A stretch of DNA of 64,000 nt from Amoebidium appalachense (GCA_963693365.1 CAVNZM010000002.1:11346001-11410000), one strand, 5' to 3'. Shown: positions 1-13,914, numbered from the stretch's first letter. The notes: a model not told the origin generated them from the sequence alone. Translations and numbers: made by a program.

Positions 1-260
1 GGATGTAGGGAGGGGGTGAGGGAGAGGGGAGAAGGGGGGGGGGGGGGGGGGGGGGGAGGGGGAGGAGGAAGGGGGAGCGTTCGGAAAGGGACGAGTGGTG
101 GTTGGGAAAAGTGGGTGCAGATAGCGAGCTTTTTGTTAGTTAGCACTTAAGAACTTGGATTTAAACCATATTTGGTTGTTCATTATATCTTCGTTTTAAA
201 GGGGACCTTTTTTCATATCTCTTTGCACGAGAAACTGTATGCTTCCAAAGCACCAGGGGG

Positions 261-322
<62 letters not shown>

Positions 323-532
323 AAGGAGGCTGAATAAAGTGTAAATGTGTATAGGTACATATGTACAAAGTACGGTTCCATTTAGTTGCCGCCGGAGGTA
401 AGAAGAGGGGAGGGAGGGGAGTTTGGGGGGGGGGGGGGTCTTTTTCTATCAGGGACAGTGCGGGGCTTGATGGACAGCCCTTATATGGGGCGGTTCATAT
501 ATGAAGTCTGACTCTATAAATTTATGTTGCAG

Positions 533-1387
533 GCCAACCTTGTACAGGCGAGAGAAAGAGAGACCCTCCTTTCGTCAGTACAGCAGGACATAAAGTGCGT
601 TTTGTATGTTTTGGTCTTTGTTGCTCTTTTTTCCTATTTTCTGCATTTTGTTTTCTTCACCCAACCTTCCATTCACACGTGTGCCGGATCTCTCACTCCC
701 CGTTTTTTGTCCGTTTGAAACAGGTTTCTTTCTCTCGTATACCGGATATGGTTTGGGGTAATCCAGTTTTCTGCGGAAGGGGTGTGGTTGTGCGGACACT
801 GCAAGTAGGGGGCCGTCGGGGGGGAGGAGGAAAGTGGGGAGAGGAGGATGGGGGGAGGGGAGGGAGGGCAAGAGGGGGATATAGAGGAGACTGTGTGGTT
901 CTGGTTCGATTGATTAGGCATGATTAATCATTATTAGATGTGGGGGCCTACGTTCTCTCATGTGGCCACATGGCCACAAAACCTAGACCTTTTAACCGCA
1001 TGAGCATGGCCGCGTAGGTACATGCTCGGACGGGGGGAAAGGACACTTGCGTGCAGACCCACACCCACATACCTACACACATGCACATTCTTTGAGCCAT
1101 ACGGGATTGTCCCTCTCGTCTCCCCTCCCCCCCCCCCCCCCCCCACACACACACACGCACACACACACACACACCTCCCTCCTTGAACCCCGAAACACTA
1201 AGGTCTTCTTTGGGTTTTATCGTGAACCCTGGGTTTTATCGTGAACCCTCCCTATCTCCCACCTCGTCCTATATATTTCTCCATCTTCAGGCACAACAAC
1301 ACATGTGCATACAGACACAGTATGTGCATACATCCCGGCTGATCTCTTTTCCCCCTTCATCCTGCAAGAATCACACGTGCACGCGCA

Positions 1388-1420
<33 letters not shown>

Positions 1421-1612
1421 GTGAACACACATACGCACATATGCACGCGCGCACGCGCACATCCACACACACACACACGCATATACACAGGCTTCCCACA
1501 CACACACACGCGCGCGCATGCACGCACAAACACATGACCCACGCACAAACACATTGCCTTCTTCCCTTTTCCCTCCTCCCCTCCTCCTTCCCCGAACCCC
1601 CTCCCGCCCTCT

Positions 1613-1657
<45 letters not shown>

Positions 1658-2231
1658 CCTACCACCGCACGCAGCAGCAGGGCAGCAGCTACTACGACAG
1701 AGAGCAATCACGACTCTACAGCAGCCACCAGATGATCAATGACAGTCTGAGCATAGCCATGGAGACCAGGGATGACCTGGTCAGGCAGAGGTTAACTTTT
1801 GGTGCTGCCGCTCAGAGGTTGAGGGGCATTACAGGTATGTGTGTGTACGTGTACGTGTGTGTGTGGGGGGGGGGGGGGGGGGGGGGGGAAGGGGGGGGGA
1901 GGAAGGAGGGGGTGGGGGGAGGGGTTTGGGGAAGAAGGGGGGGGGAGGGGGGGATGAGGGGGGGGGGGGGGGGGGTCGATGTGTGTGGGTGGGTGGGTGG
2001 GTGGGTGGGTGGGGGTGGGTGTTTGTTTAGGGGAGGGAGAGGGGGGGGGGGAGGAGAGAGGTGGCCAGGCGGGGAGGGGGGAGAGGGGGGGAGGGGGGAG
2101 GGGGGATGGGGGGAGAGGGGGGGGGGGGGGATATGAGTATGTGTGTGCGCGCACCCACTTTTCTCACCCTACAGCAACTCTGGGCACCTTTTTGCATGCG
2201 CATCAGTCGTTCTTATTGCAAGTATCGTACT

Positions 2232-2284
<53 letters not shown>

Positions 2285-2471
2285 GTGGTGGTGGTGGTGG
2301 TGGGGGGGGGGGGGGGGGGGGGGGGCTGACGGGGCGGGTTTTGCAGCGCGGATACCCGGGCTCAACACGCTAATGCATCACATTGACATCAAGAAGAGAA
2401 AAGACAACCTGATATTGGCTGCTGTGGTGGCACTGTGCATATGTTTCTGTCTGTGGTATCTGTTTGCGTAA
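533..2471 (+). CDS. GOSR1: Golgi SNARE, GOSR1/Gos1 family, 3' exons (5' end outside window)
   Basis: Three exons join in phase: 533-594, 1656-1834 and 2347-2471 (TAA at 2469-2471). All introns are GT-AG. The first visible exon reads [20 protein letters not shown], matching the heptad-like RERETLL segment of Gos1 proteins. The second carries the SNARE helix ([18 protein letters not shown], then GAAAQRLRG). The third gives [19 protein letters not shown] followed by a C-terminal membrane anchor ([19 protein letters not shown]) with almost nothing after it. That is the tail-anchored layout of GOSR1, a Qb-SNARE acting in ER-Golgi and intra-Golgi fusion. The helix order, the KKRKDNLIL junction and the hydrophobic tail are seen directly; the role comes from the family. 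The N-terminal regulatory part must lie left of the window. Introns hold CA, TG and G runs. The gene is convergent with the Hsp40 gene. Confidence 0.85.
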
Positions 2472-2474
2472 ATA

Positions 2475-2553
<79 letters not shown>

Positions 2554-2845
2554 ATATGTGGGTGTGTGTATATATGTGGGTTGATATATATCTCTTAACG
2601 TGCATATATTCATAGCTTGATACATTTATTGGCGGACCTAGACACATGATGTAAAGGTATATGGGTGTGTTCAAAGTGTGATGTTGGTAGTGTGTCTGGT
2701 GGTGTGGTGCGGAAGTGACTTTGCAAGAAAAAACACGTGAAAATGGGTGTCTTTTGTCTATGTGGTGGGGTTGAATTTGTTGAGATTGATTTTGAAGTGT
2801 TTTTTTTTTTTTGCTTTTTGCTTTTTTCTTTTCTTTTTTTCCTCC

Positions 2846-2893
<48 letters not shown>

Positions 2894-4710
2894 GGGGGGG
2901 GGGAGGGGGGGGGGGAGGGGGGGGGGGGGGGGGGAGGGGGGGGGAGGGGGGGGGGGGGGGGGGGAGAATAAAAGACACGTATTTTGGCATTTGATATTTG
3001 ATTCTTTTGTGTATTCTCATGTACAGGCATTGTTTAAACCTAACATATTTACTCAAGAATAACTATAGTAAATTACATTTGGCGATTATGTTCACAGTGT
3101 ACACTTCCCATGGACAGAAGGGGTAGACCGTATTCTGCAAAGCAACACATGTTCTTAAATAAAATCGTGCTATTACTTAAACAGTTGTACAGGGGGTGTA
3201 TAATAAACAACAGGATACGTTTCATCACCTAATCAAAACTGACTGGCTGGTTTGCTTTTGTTTTGCTCGATTTCGTTTATTTTCAATATTCTTTGTTTTA
3301 TGTTTGGAAGAAGGTGGCGAGGGAGGGAGGGGGGAGGGGGGGGAGAGGGGGGGGGGGGGGGGGGGGGGGGGGCTTTATGCATGTATGGCAGCTGGTCTGT
3401 GCTTTGAAATCGATAGACACAAACCATTTATATTGCACATGGTCGAAATAAATATTAACAACCAAATGCTCAGGTGGGCCCACGTGTCCCTGCCCACCCA
3501 TGCATGTGCACGTAAGTCGCCCTTTGCATCACTGACACGTGCACGCACATGTACGTAGCCAGTAAAAAAGAACATTAAATCATATGGAAATGGAGTTCGA
3601 GGGCAATATGCATGTAGGTATGCCGCTTTGCAAGTGAAAAAACGAGGTTGGAGAGGTGCGGATAGTGGGGTTTACGCGTGCCATGATTGTAACTAATGTG
3701 GGCACGCACTGGGCAATGTGTGTGCGTGCACACACACACAAAACGATGTACTCACTCACACATGCACACACACGAAGCCACACCTACACATGCGCGAGCC
3801 CACACACACACAAAGTGCTTGCACAAATCGTTGAAATACAACCTTTTTTTTGTTTCAGTAGCCGGTACTCAGTCCTTTTGATATTTTGAAGTTCAGACAC
3901 ACCCCCACTACAGCCACTATGACACACACGCACTTCACGGCATGACACAGCAACATCCATAGTCACATGCCACACGTAAAGATATAAGACGGCTTCTTTT
4001 TTTTCCCGCCTGGTAAGCATCATATGCATGTACACCGTTCGTAAATAATGCCCAGAAACCCCCATTTAGCGCCATATCGGGTACCATCTTCGTCCACAAA
4101 AAAAAATCAATCAATCGTGTGGAATGGCAGTATTATTTCTCGTTAAAGGTTGGAATGGGATAAGAAAAGGTGTCAGTAATATGGAGCTATGTGGATAACA
4201 ACAGAGGCATGTGGATAAAAATAGAGGTACATGGATAAAAAGGGAGGTATGTGGATAAAAATAGAGGTATGTAGAATGGGTAGGGTTGCATGAATGCAAT
4301 GTAACAGACGTATCAGGTAACCTCAATACAGCATGCCGAAGTCTCCTATACATGGCAATCCAATGGAAGATGTTTCTGGTAAGCATTCAAAGACGAGAAA
4401 GCTCCAATGCAGCTACAATAAAACCGTCATACCCACATGCTCAACCCCCCCCCCCCCCCCCCCCTCTCCCCCTTCTCTTTGTCCTCCCCCCCCCCCCCCC
4501 CCCCCCCCGGGGGGCGCCCTCTGCCTCCCCATAGGAAGGCAATACTGGGAAATAAAAAGGCGGTTTTTTCAAAGTCCCCCGCCCCACCTATCCCTCCCCC
4601 ACCAAAAAAAAAAGGAAAAAAAAAAGAACACCCCCACCCCCACACTGCTCGGGGCGTGCAAAAAACCACTTCCAACGCAACCGGGGCACTATCACACTAC
4701 CCTTGGCCAC
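2472..4710. other. Spacer between convergent SNARE and Hsp40 genes
   Basis: No coding exon can be supported here. The stretch holds a TG tract (about 2477-2551), a T-rich then G-rich block (2800-2964), a second G block (3303-3372), and a 20-bp minisatellite at 4186-4278. Next to the Hsp40 stop codon there are C runs (4445-4508) that switch directly to Gs. Both flanking genes end into it, so it should contain two 3' UTRs. Confidence 0.6.
4186..4278. repeat. 20-bp minisatellite, about 4.5 copies
   Basis: The unit is close to GTATGTGGATAAAAATAGAG. Copies start near 4186, 4207, 4227 and 4247, with a partial fifth copy from 4267. The first copy has an extra base and the others differ at two to four positions. 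It lies in the spacer downstream of the Hsp40 gene. Confidence 0.85.
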
Positions 4711-5356
4711 CTAGTACGAATAGCTGCACTGCCCCAGCAGGTCTTTCAGTTTTCCCTTCACGTTTTCCGGTACTTTTGTGGGCATTCTCACGTCGAACGT
4801 CACCAGCAGATCCCCCCTTCCACCTCCCTTTTTCGGCATCCCCTCACCCCCCACCACCCGCGTCTGGCTGTGAATGAGGGGTCCATGGATCGGAATATGA
4901 ATTTCTCTCCCGTCAATGGCCGGAATTTGGGCCGTGAACCCACACAGAGCATCACCCAGGGTCACGGGGATGGTGCACTTGAGATTGTGGCCGTCTCGGG
5001 TGTACATTGGATGGGGTTTTTGGCGCACAATAAACACGACGTCCTGTGAAGGGGAAGTGGGGGGGGGGGAAGAAAAGGGGGGGGGGGGGGGGGGGGTTAG
5101 CGACAACGAATCTTGGAGTGGACGGATGATTGTGAAACTAAAGGCAAAAAGGGTGTTTCTTCCGTGGGGAAGACAGAAAGGTTTTGTTATTTTCCCTGAG
5201 GGGAAACGGGGGGGGGGGGAGGCGCGAAGTGGGAATAGGCGTTTGGGCACGGTAAGAAAGAAGGTTCCAGGGGAAGCGAGTGGGAGAGTGATGGATTCAT
5301 TTACTTGTTGAGACTTTTTTTGGGAGGGTGGTGGGTGGTGGGTGGGGGGGGGGGGT

Positions 5357-5400
<44 letters not shown>

Positions 5401-5659
5401 AGGTGTAGCTGGTAATCTTAAAAAAAGGGAAGAAAGAACGGGTGGGTGGGTGGGTGGGTGTTGGGGGGTGGGGGGTGGAGATGGGGTGGAAGGGGATGGG
5501 GGGTTAACAGACCTGGGGCCCTCTGTTATGTTTCACATCTCCGGCGCCACTGAACCGCACCTGAAAGGTTGGGAATAAGTCAATGCACTAATAGTGGGCC
5601 ATGCTATTATTAGACGGTGTTCTAACATTAGATTATCGTTGCTATTTTTGACCACCACG

Positions 5660-5708
<49 letters not shown>

Positions 5709-6691
5709 AACAGTGAAGGTTGCGTTTTATCGCATTACCTGAAAGGGGTTGGGGAATGGGGAAGGCCGGGTGGTTAGGGTGTGAAGGAAAAGGGGGGGGG
5801 GGGGGGGGGGAGGAGGTGGGGGGAGGGGGGGAGAGAAGGGGGGGGGGGGGGGGAGGGAGGTATGTGGTTAGTTTGGCACTAATTAATGGCATTCCCCGTG
5901 GCTTCCTATGCACCGTGTTACCGTGTTTGCTAACTCAACCACTGTCATGTGCCCTCCGCATAAAACAAATCCTGACAACAAAGGCAAGCAACCATTTGGC
6001 TCAACTACCCATACGGAGGGTCAATCCCCTTCCTCCCTGCCTTCTCCCCCCCTTCCCGACGCCCCCTCCCAACCCTCCCCAAAGCACGTACACACGCTTC
6101 CAGCTTCGGCCAAACCTTAGTCAACGTGTAGGAGATCAGATAGTGAGAGTAGGAGAAGGTAGAGGTGGGGGGGTATTCTTCTTCTTCTTCTTCTTTTTTT
6201 TTTGGGGGGGGGGGGGAGGGGGAGGGGGGGGGGAGGGGGGGAGGGGGGGAAGGAGGGGGGATGGTGGCCGCAAATAAAGCATATAGGAAAGAGGTGCCAG
6301 AAGAGGAAAAAAAGCGAGAATGGGACCCCTTCCCTGGGAAAAGTAAAGAGACGAGTGAGGGGTCGGCTGACCGGTCAACACACACGCACACCAACGCGCA
6401 CACACAACACACACACACACACACACACATCTCACCTTCGTGCCCTCCTTCCACCCCGGCTGCACGTCAATCTCATACGTCTTTGTCTCCTTCCTCACGT
6501 CCCCCTTGTGTCCCTCCACACTCCGTGTAACCCTCACCCTCTTCTTCTTTCCCCCATACAACTCCTCCAGACTGCAGTATAACTCATAGACGGCATCCGG
6601 TGTAGAAGGGATGGCTTCTTCGTATTCGTCTGAACTCGTGTTGCCCGTGTGTGTGAACATGCTGCTACTGTGGTGTGTGTGTGTGTGTGTA

Positions 6692-6749
<58 letters not shown>

Positions 6750-7673
6750 CGTGTGTGTGTGCATGTGTGCGTGTATGTGTTTTGTTTTCTGGAGGGGTGG
6801 GGGGAGAGGAGGGGGGCGGGGGGGGGCCAGGGGGGGGGGGGGGGGAAGGGGGGATGGAGTTGTGGGGTAGACGGTTGGAGGAGGAGAGTCCGGTGAGGGA
6901 AGGGAGGGGAGACGTGGGGGAGGGAAAGAAAAAGAGCGTGGGTAGGGAAAGGGTAAGGGGGGGAGGGGGGAGGGGGGAGGGGGTCAGGCTGGGTATGTGC
7001 AAGTTTGTACTTGGAGTGACTGTGGGGAAGGGTGATGATACGGGCAGGGTTTTGCGGTGGGGTTGAAGGGGGGGGGGGGGGGGGGAGGGGGGGGGGGGAG
7101 CCCCAGGGGACATGAGTATGGAAATGGGAAGGATGTTTAGCGCTTATACTTAATGAAACGAAGGCTGTGATATTACATGATGAGACAGCGCAAATGATGG
7201 CAGCCTGGTAGTGACAAGAAGGGCGGGGGGGGGGGGGGGGGGAGGGAGGGAGGGAGGTGGGGGGGGGGGGGGGGGGGGATGAATTCGATTAGGACAGTGG
7301 GGGTATTCCTGGGAGCTCGGAGGGATGGGGGGCGGGGGGTGCGATATTGAAGATGAGTAGGAGACAATGGGCTGTTCTTTTTTCTTTTATTTTTTCTTTT
7401 ATTTTTTTGCTTTTTTCTATTTCTTTTTTCTCTTTTTTTTTCTTGTTTTTGGACGCGGGGGGGGGGGGGGGGGGGGGGGGGGGGAGGTAAAGGGGAAGAG
7501 AATTTTTCCATCCTTCTGCAAAGAGAAGGGGAAAGAGGGATTCACGGGGACATGTGTGAGCTGAAAGTGGTGGTGATGGTAACTTTTGCATTTGTGTGCA
7601 AACGGAGGGACGGAGAGTTGAAGTGGGGGAAGAGCGATTGGTGATGGTGGTGGTGGTGGTGGTGTTTGTTTTT

Positions 7674-7735
<62 letters not shown>

Positions 7736-7770
7736 TGTGGGGCTCTTAAGTGGGTAAGTTGACGGGTGAT

Positions 7771-7807
<37 letters not shown>

Positions 7808-7967
7808 CTCATCCATGCCACCTACCTCCGCGAATGGTCACTGGCACCAGGCATTCCCCCCATACCTCCAAACATTCCATATGGACCCCCCTGGGTGGGT
7901 CCTTGGCGCTGGCCACCGGCCTGTTGGAACTGACCAAACATGAACGGCATGCCCCTGTGGGTGTGTG

Positions 7968-8004
<37 letters not shown>

Positions 8005-9034
8005 TAGGCGTACGAGGTGGTTAGGAGAGAACTCGGATAGCCAAAACAAAGGAGATGGGCTTCTTTTTTTTTTTTTTTTTTTTTTTTGTTTTGAGAGGGG
8101 GGGGGGGGGGGGGGGGGGGGAGGTAAGAGGCTTTGAGAAACTAGAGAATGAGAGCCAATGTAGTAGGAAATTGTGGAGCCCTGTGTGTGTTTGTGCGTGT
8201 GTGTGTGTGTGCGCATGTGTTTTTTTTCTTTTTTTTTTTTCTCTTTTTTCTTTTGTTCTTTTTTTTCTTTTGGGGGGGGGGGGGGGGGGGGGGGGGAGGG
8301 GGGGGCTGTTAATATTAGGTAAGGATAAGGATATTCATTTTGCGGTAGTGGTGATTGTAGTTTGTAGGGAAGGAAAATTCAAAAGTTATTGAACATGGCT
8401 CGGAGACGGGGGGGAGGGAGGGGCTAGTAAGCGGACGGGGGGAGGGGGGAGGGGGAAGGAAGGCGGGCGGGGGGGGGGGGGGGGGGGGGGGGGGGGAGGG
8501 GAGGGGGCAGGTGGATTATCAGGGCAAGGAAAACAGTATTGGATTGTGGAATTTCACGATGGTATGACGAGAGCAGCAGAGCAACAGCTGACCTATTAAC
8601 AACCAACGAAAAATGTGCGCCAAACAAAAAGGGCTTGAATTTGGAAAACTGGATACCATGGTCGTTCGCAAAAGTGAGATATACACAAAAGACGGGGCAA
8701 AGACACTTCAGGGTATGATACAATAGTGGGGAGATGTTCGGAATCTATTTCTTTCTTTTCTTCATTCTCCCCCCCCCCTCTCTCTTTTTTTCTGCGGGGG
8801 GAGGGGGGGGAGGGGGAGGGGGGAGGGGGAGGGGGGAAAGGGGGGATACTCACCCAAAGCCCCTTGAGCCCCCCCCTCATGCCGCCAAAATTTCCAAACA
8901 CATGTGAGAATATCTCGTCCGCATCCCGTCCACTGAAACTGTAAGTGCCTCCTCCCATAGGACCCCCCCGTGTGAACGTGAATGTCTGAGGCCCCCCTGG
9001 CATGCCCTGCCCACCTGCACCTGTGGTTGTGTGT

Positions 9035-9065
<31 letters not shown>

Positions 9066-10101
9066 GGGGGGGGGGGAGGGCATTGGCCAAAGAAGAGGGG
9101 AAAGGAGGGGGGAGAACAGGAAAAATGGAAAGGTGTGTGTGTGTTTTCGCGGGGGGGGGGGGGGGGGGGGGGGGGGGGATTGGGTGATGAGCACAACGGG
9201 GTGTAGGTAGACGGATGAAAGAACACACACATTCCACATTCACTTGCAAACATAAAATAGAGAGAGGGGACAACAAAGGGAGAGAGGGAGACAGGGAAAA
9301 GAGGGCACCGGAGGGTAAGTGGTGGTGGGGGGGGGGGGGAGGGGGGGGGGGGGGGGGGGGGGGGGGAGCTTTTCAGTACACGAACAAAAAACAACGTATC
9401 AAAGAGAGAGTGGGGAATAAGTGGCAGAGGGTATGAAGTATGGGGAGCCAATGAAAAGGAAAGTGGGTGTATGTGACTGGTCTCCGTGCAGGGGGAGGGG
9501 GGGGGGGGGGGAGGGGGGGTATATGTGTCTGCATTCAATTTGTCGTTACTGGTAGTGTTGGAACTTCAGATATAGGCTTGTTACGACGAAAGAAATGAGC
9601 AAAGTGACACGTAAAAAAAAAGCCATCAAGAGAAACAGAGAGGTGACAATGTGGGAGGCCCAGGAGGGGGGGGGGGGGGGGGGGGGATAATATATGGTAT
9701 ATAATTATTTTGCACACGTGAGTCACCGTAACACGTCATGAAGCATTATGGCAACAAAGGTAGAAGTTAGGGGGTGTGAGGTCAGGGGAGAAAAGAGACG
9801 GCAGGGAGAAACGCAAGGGGAGGGAGGGGGAGTTCTAACCAGCATCAGCCGGCATGCCGCCTTTGAGCCCCTCCTCACCGTACAGATCGTAAATTTCGCG
9901 CTTTTTGGGGTCCGACAGCACATCATAGGCCTCAGACACCTCTTGAAACATTTTTGTTGCCTCCTCCTTGTTGGTGGGGTTTTTGTCCGGATGCCATTTC
10001 ATTGCCTTTTTCTTGTATGCCTTTTTCAGTATTTCCTCATCTTTCGTCCCCTTTGGAACCCCCAAAATTTCATAGTAGTCTTTTCCTTTGCTGTTGGACA
10101 T
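4711..10101 (-). CDS. Type II Hsp40 co-chaperone (DNAJB1/Sis1-like)
   Basis: Six exons on the minus strand: 10101-9840, 9020-8854, 7954-7826, 6667-6436, 5560-5513 and 5043-4711 (stop TAG). The ATG at 10101 opens a J domain at once ([18 protein letters not shown]), with the HPD motif at residues 37-39. A Gly/Phe/Met-rich linker follows ([19 protein letters not shown], then [15 protein letters not shown]). The peptide-binding C-terminal domains come next ([54 protein letters not shown], then [18 protein letters not shown]). There is no Cys-rich zinc domain, which makes it type II, about 390 residues. Such proteins deliver clients to Hsp70 and stimulate its ATPase in the cytosol or nucleus. All junctions keep phase except exon 2 to exon 3. 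That join fails by one base and becomes sensible if the G8 run near 8870-8877 is one base too long. Confidence 0.92.
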
Positions 10102-10433
10102 TTTCGGGTGCGGCGGGGAACCAAAGCGCGGGCGTTTGTCTTTGGGCGGAGTGGAGGGATGGCCCCCGGCTCCTCGTTTGCGTCTTTCAGCCAGAGTGAC
10201 GTCTTTAATTTGGTGAAGGAGGGGGCTCTACACACCGTGAAATTTCTCCAAAAACCTGCTCAATTTAAAAGGGTAGTGTGTCAGTGTGACTGTTGGTCCC
10301 CCCCCCCCCCCAAACTTTTCTCATCAGACCTTTTCCTCCTCATCTTCTTTTATCCCCCGAGACGTGATGTCTTCTTTTATTCCACGAGACAGAATGGGGG
10401 TTGAGTTTTTTTTTGGAGAGCGGGGGCGGGGAG

Positions 10434-10475
<42 letters not shown>

Positions 10476-11213
10476 AGGGGGGGGCCCCGGAGGGGGGAGG
10501 GGGGGGGGGAAGGGGGGCCCCGGAGGGGGGGGGGGGGGGGGGATGGTGGTGGTAGTCATGGATGGCAATAGGATTAGAGTGGTGAGGTTGGGGAGAGAGG
10601 GAGGAGGGGGTTGGGTGCGGGGGAGGGGGGAGGGGGGGGGGGCTGGGGCTAAAGGAAAGGAATAATGTCATGAACTTCCTCAATCTCGTGCACCTGTCCG
10701 AACCCCTCCGATCCACTCACTCTCTACCTATGTACTGGATTCTATCTTTCTCTTTTTTTACGTCCGGCTGTTTTGCTGTCTACTCGTTCGTTCTACTTTC
10801 ATTTCCCTTTGCACTTTTCTCCCCATTGGAACCATTCCGTGAATAAAATATACTCCACAACATGGTACCCTTTTGACGAGTGACACAAATGCACACAATT
10901 GGCCCCACGTAAAGGCACATAATTCATTAGCACAAACACTGTTTGTGAGTAACGTTAGCTGTCTGCAAGCGTGCCTTTCTGCCTTTCTCTTTGTCTCTAC
11001 ATCAACCCCCCCCCCCCCCCCCCCCCCCAGACACACACATACACACACAAGACACACATACCACCACTAACACCCAAACTCCGTCTCGCTCCAGTAACAC
11101 ACAGTTTCCCTTAAGGATTTGTGTTTTTTTAAAAGGTGCAAGTGTGCCTGTGTAAATGTGTGTGTAAGTGAGTGAGTGTGTGTGTGTGTGTTCTGCACAC
11201 ATTTGCAACTCAC

Positions 11214-11292
11214 CGGCTTCAGAATCTTCGGGAAAATTGCAGTCCTCGGTACCCAGAAGAACGCCCAAGCCGACAATGGATGTGTCCACCAT
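11214..11292 (-). CDS. Candidate short first exon, product unknown
   Basis: On the minus strand an ATG at 11292 opens MVDTSIVGLGVLLGTEDCNF and then PEDSEA, followed by a consensus donor (GCCG|GTGAGT). The frame is also open upstream of the ATG. About 500 bp downstream, a stretch ending at 10649 reads GQVHEIEEVHDIIPFL then TAG, and could be a last exon. It joins in phase only through a poor acceptor with no pyrimidine tract. I do not recognise the peptide. The good donor and non-repetitive composition are the only support. Confidence 0.25.
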
Positions 11293-11568
11293 GTCGAAGA
11301 AAGAAACATAACCGCATAACCGGAAAAAAAAACGCACGAATTTACATCGAAAGTAGTCAAACGTTTACCTTCCAGTTTTCTTTGTTCCTAGATGCATAAG
11401 ACCTGGCAGCCATCAACCACAAAGCCCTATCTTAAACATCTAAACGTATTACTGTGACTTTTGAGCAAATTTACAGCAACAATCTTCTCAAGAATAAATC
11501 TTTTGTAAACTAAGCAAAGTTAAAAACTAAGGGCCGTTTTGTACAGGTTTCACAGTTTTTTTTTCTTT

Positions 11569-11607
<39 letters not shown>

Positions 11608-12468
11608 GCAGGCTGAGGCTTGGTTCGGTGTGATCGGGATTTTTCCAGAAAATTCTTGGCTGCTGACGGGATGGCAATATGCTGCGGGTACTGATTGATG
11701 ATGCTGTCAGCCAACACCGGTGAAAAAAGTGGTACACGAAAAAACAATCGGATGTATCCACGCTACGGTGACTAAATACGTGTGTGAATGCGAAGTAAAT
11801 CGCCCCAACCGTTGCGCAGTTCTCTTTGTTCTGCTGCTACTTGCAAAAGAAGACACTTCAATTACACTCGACCACTAATGAAGTAGTAACTTTCCGTAGT
11901 ATTATTCAGCACAAAAGGTTCAGAAAGCTGACCATGCATGTGGGTGGGCAAAGGAACAAAAGGGCTATCATCACATGTAACAATTATACGGTATAACACG
12001 TGAAGGCAGAAACAAACACACCTTTGCCAGCTGGTGTTTTTCCTACTGCACATTCATTTGCGTTGTTTTGGTCCCCTGCCAGTCGAACCTCTCGTGATCT
12101 CTCGTAGAAGCCACGTCTTGTTCTAAGCACCGAATAATCCCAAGCTTGAGCAGTTACTGTAAGGTGCAAATGGTGCAGTCAGCTATTTGTAGTTAACACA
12201 CCGCCAGCATATGTAATGCACACACGCTGCACACATGTACACACCCACGCACACAACACACGCACACACACACACATGCGTGCGCGTGTGCGCGCGCGCA
12301 TGCACACACCCACATGCACCCCACACACACACACGCACGCGCGCGCACGCACGCACGCACGCGCACACGCACACGCGCACACGCGCACACGCACATACAC
12401 ACGAACGCACACACATACACACACAAACACACACTCACACTCACACGAACACACACACACATTAGTAC

Positions 12469-12533
<65 letters not shown>

Positions 12534-13740
12534 TGTACCGGTACCATCGATTTGAGTTATTTACGTGCCAGCCTATGTGCAGGCGTGCTGGCCAGACGTA
12601 GCCGCAGTAGCCTCATGATTCATATTGCCGCACCCTAGAATATAATTTACGCCGTCACTATCCAGCATCATGGGAGCTTTTTCTAAGTCGTACCTCGCAA
12701 GACTCCACCCACCCCTCCAGGGCCCTACTAATAATAGTACTCCAGGACTCCTCAGTGTCACTGACTCAATGACAAACAAAAACGACGTGCCAAGGCCAGC
12801 AACTGACATGGCCTCTGCAGCTGCATACGACATCGGTGACCTTGAATGTTTACTGTATTTGTTTGTGCCTTGTGTCTGTAGGCCTTCGTATAAGCGGGTC
12901 AAGCGGTCACCGTCATGATCAGAGGTTGGAACCTGTCACCATGGCAAGGGCCGCAGCTAGTTACTGTACTAGTAGGCCTGCACATGTATGTAGACGTGTA
13001 GTAGCAGGTACGGCCATCTATATACTGTAAATAGGGTCTTTGGTGTATAAGAAACAGGAATTTATGTCTGTATTGTTCTAAAAACAAAAGCCTTTGAGAA
13101 ATAAAATCATGGAAGCCTGTGCTCCCGTGAAAGTGCTTACACGGTATACAGCCCCACTGCACACCTGCAAGGATCGAGGATCTGTTTTAGACACCGAATC
13201 TGAAAAGGAATCTAGATACAGCCAATCACATGCGCATCTGATTCAGGTGCATGACTTTAGTCAAATCATATAAAGTGGTAGAAACGGTTGGCGGACAGTT
13301 TCTGAATCGCAAGATGGCGAAAAGATCTACGCATCCAAGAGTCTGACTCTGAAGGGCACGTGAGTACGTAAGACCTTTCCCTGCGCATCTTTCTAGTTAC
13401 AAAAATGCCCACACTACCAGGCTAATCCAAATATATATTGAGACTGGAACCCGGCGCTGGCTACTTAGTTCATTCATCTGCGAACACGTGTGGCACTCAA
13501 TGTGCTGCCGCGCGGATATCGCTCACCTACCACGTGCACCGGACTCCCGGTCCCCGGGAGTCCCGGAGTGACCGACCGGTTCAACACCCAATCAGCACGC
13601 CAAAACAGCAATTCTACATATTTTCTCTTGATACACACTAATAATAGTTCTCAGATCCCACGTGAGTTGCCCACCTATTACCCGCCAGCCACTCACAGTG
13701 CGCTACATGACGCACGCGTTATGTGTACCCTGGGAAGGCC

Positions 13741-13747
13741 TATAAAA
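13741..13747 (+). promoter_or_regulatory. TATA-box-like element upstream of beta-helix gene
   Basis: TATAAAA at 13741 sits in a GC-rich flank about 170 bp before the start codon at 13915, a spacing compatible with a core promoter plus a short 5' leader. It is a motif match only; no transcript evidence is available. Confidence 0.35.
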
Positions 13748-13914
13748 CAGTTGGTCTTGCTTGTTCTTTCCCATTGTCGTCCCGTCACTTTTACTGACAC
13801 AAGTGACTTCGGATTCAGTGACACTTCAGAGTACCTACGGTAGCACAACATCGATATCTTTCACTCGTACCAATATCAAGTATCCCTGTCCTTACCTTCA
13901 GTTTTTCTCATACA

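Larger units (their letters stand above)
10102..13914. other. Spacer upstream of Hsp40 and beta-helix genes
   Basis: The two flanking genes diverge from this 3.8-kb stretch. It contains G and C runs (10420-10545, 11007-11028), a T run (11568-11606), and a CA/GCAC microsatellite (12229-12530). A relatively unique segment runs from 12560 to 13914. I see no well-supported gene, only one weak candidate exon at 11214-11292 on the minus strand. The right edge has a TATA-like element before the beta-helix gene. Confidence 0.5.

Noticed and set aside
4333-5049. 238-residue plus-strand frame over the Hsp40 C-terminal exon
   Set aside because: Shadow of the well-supported minus-strand Hsp40 exon plus C-run translation.
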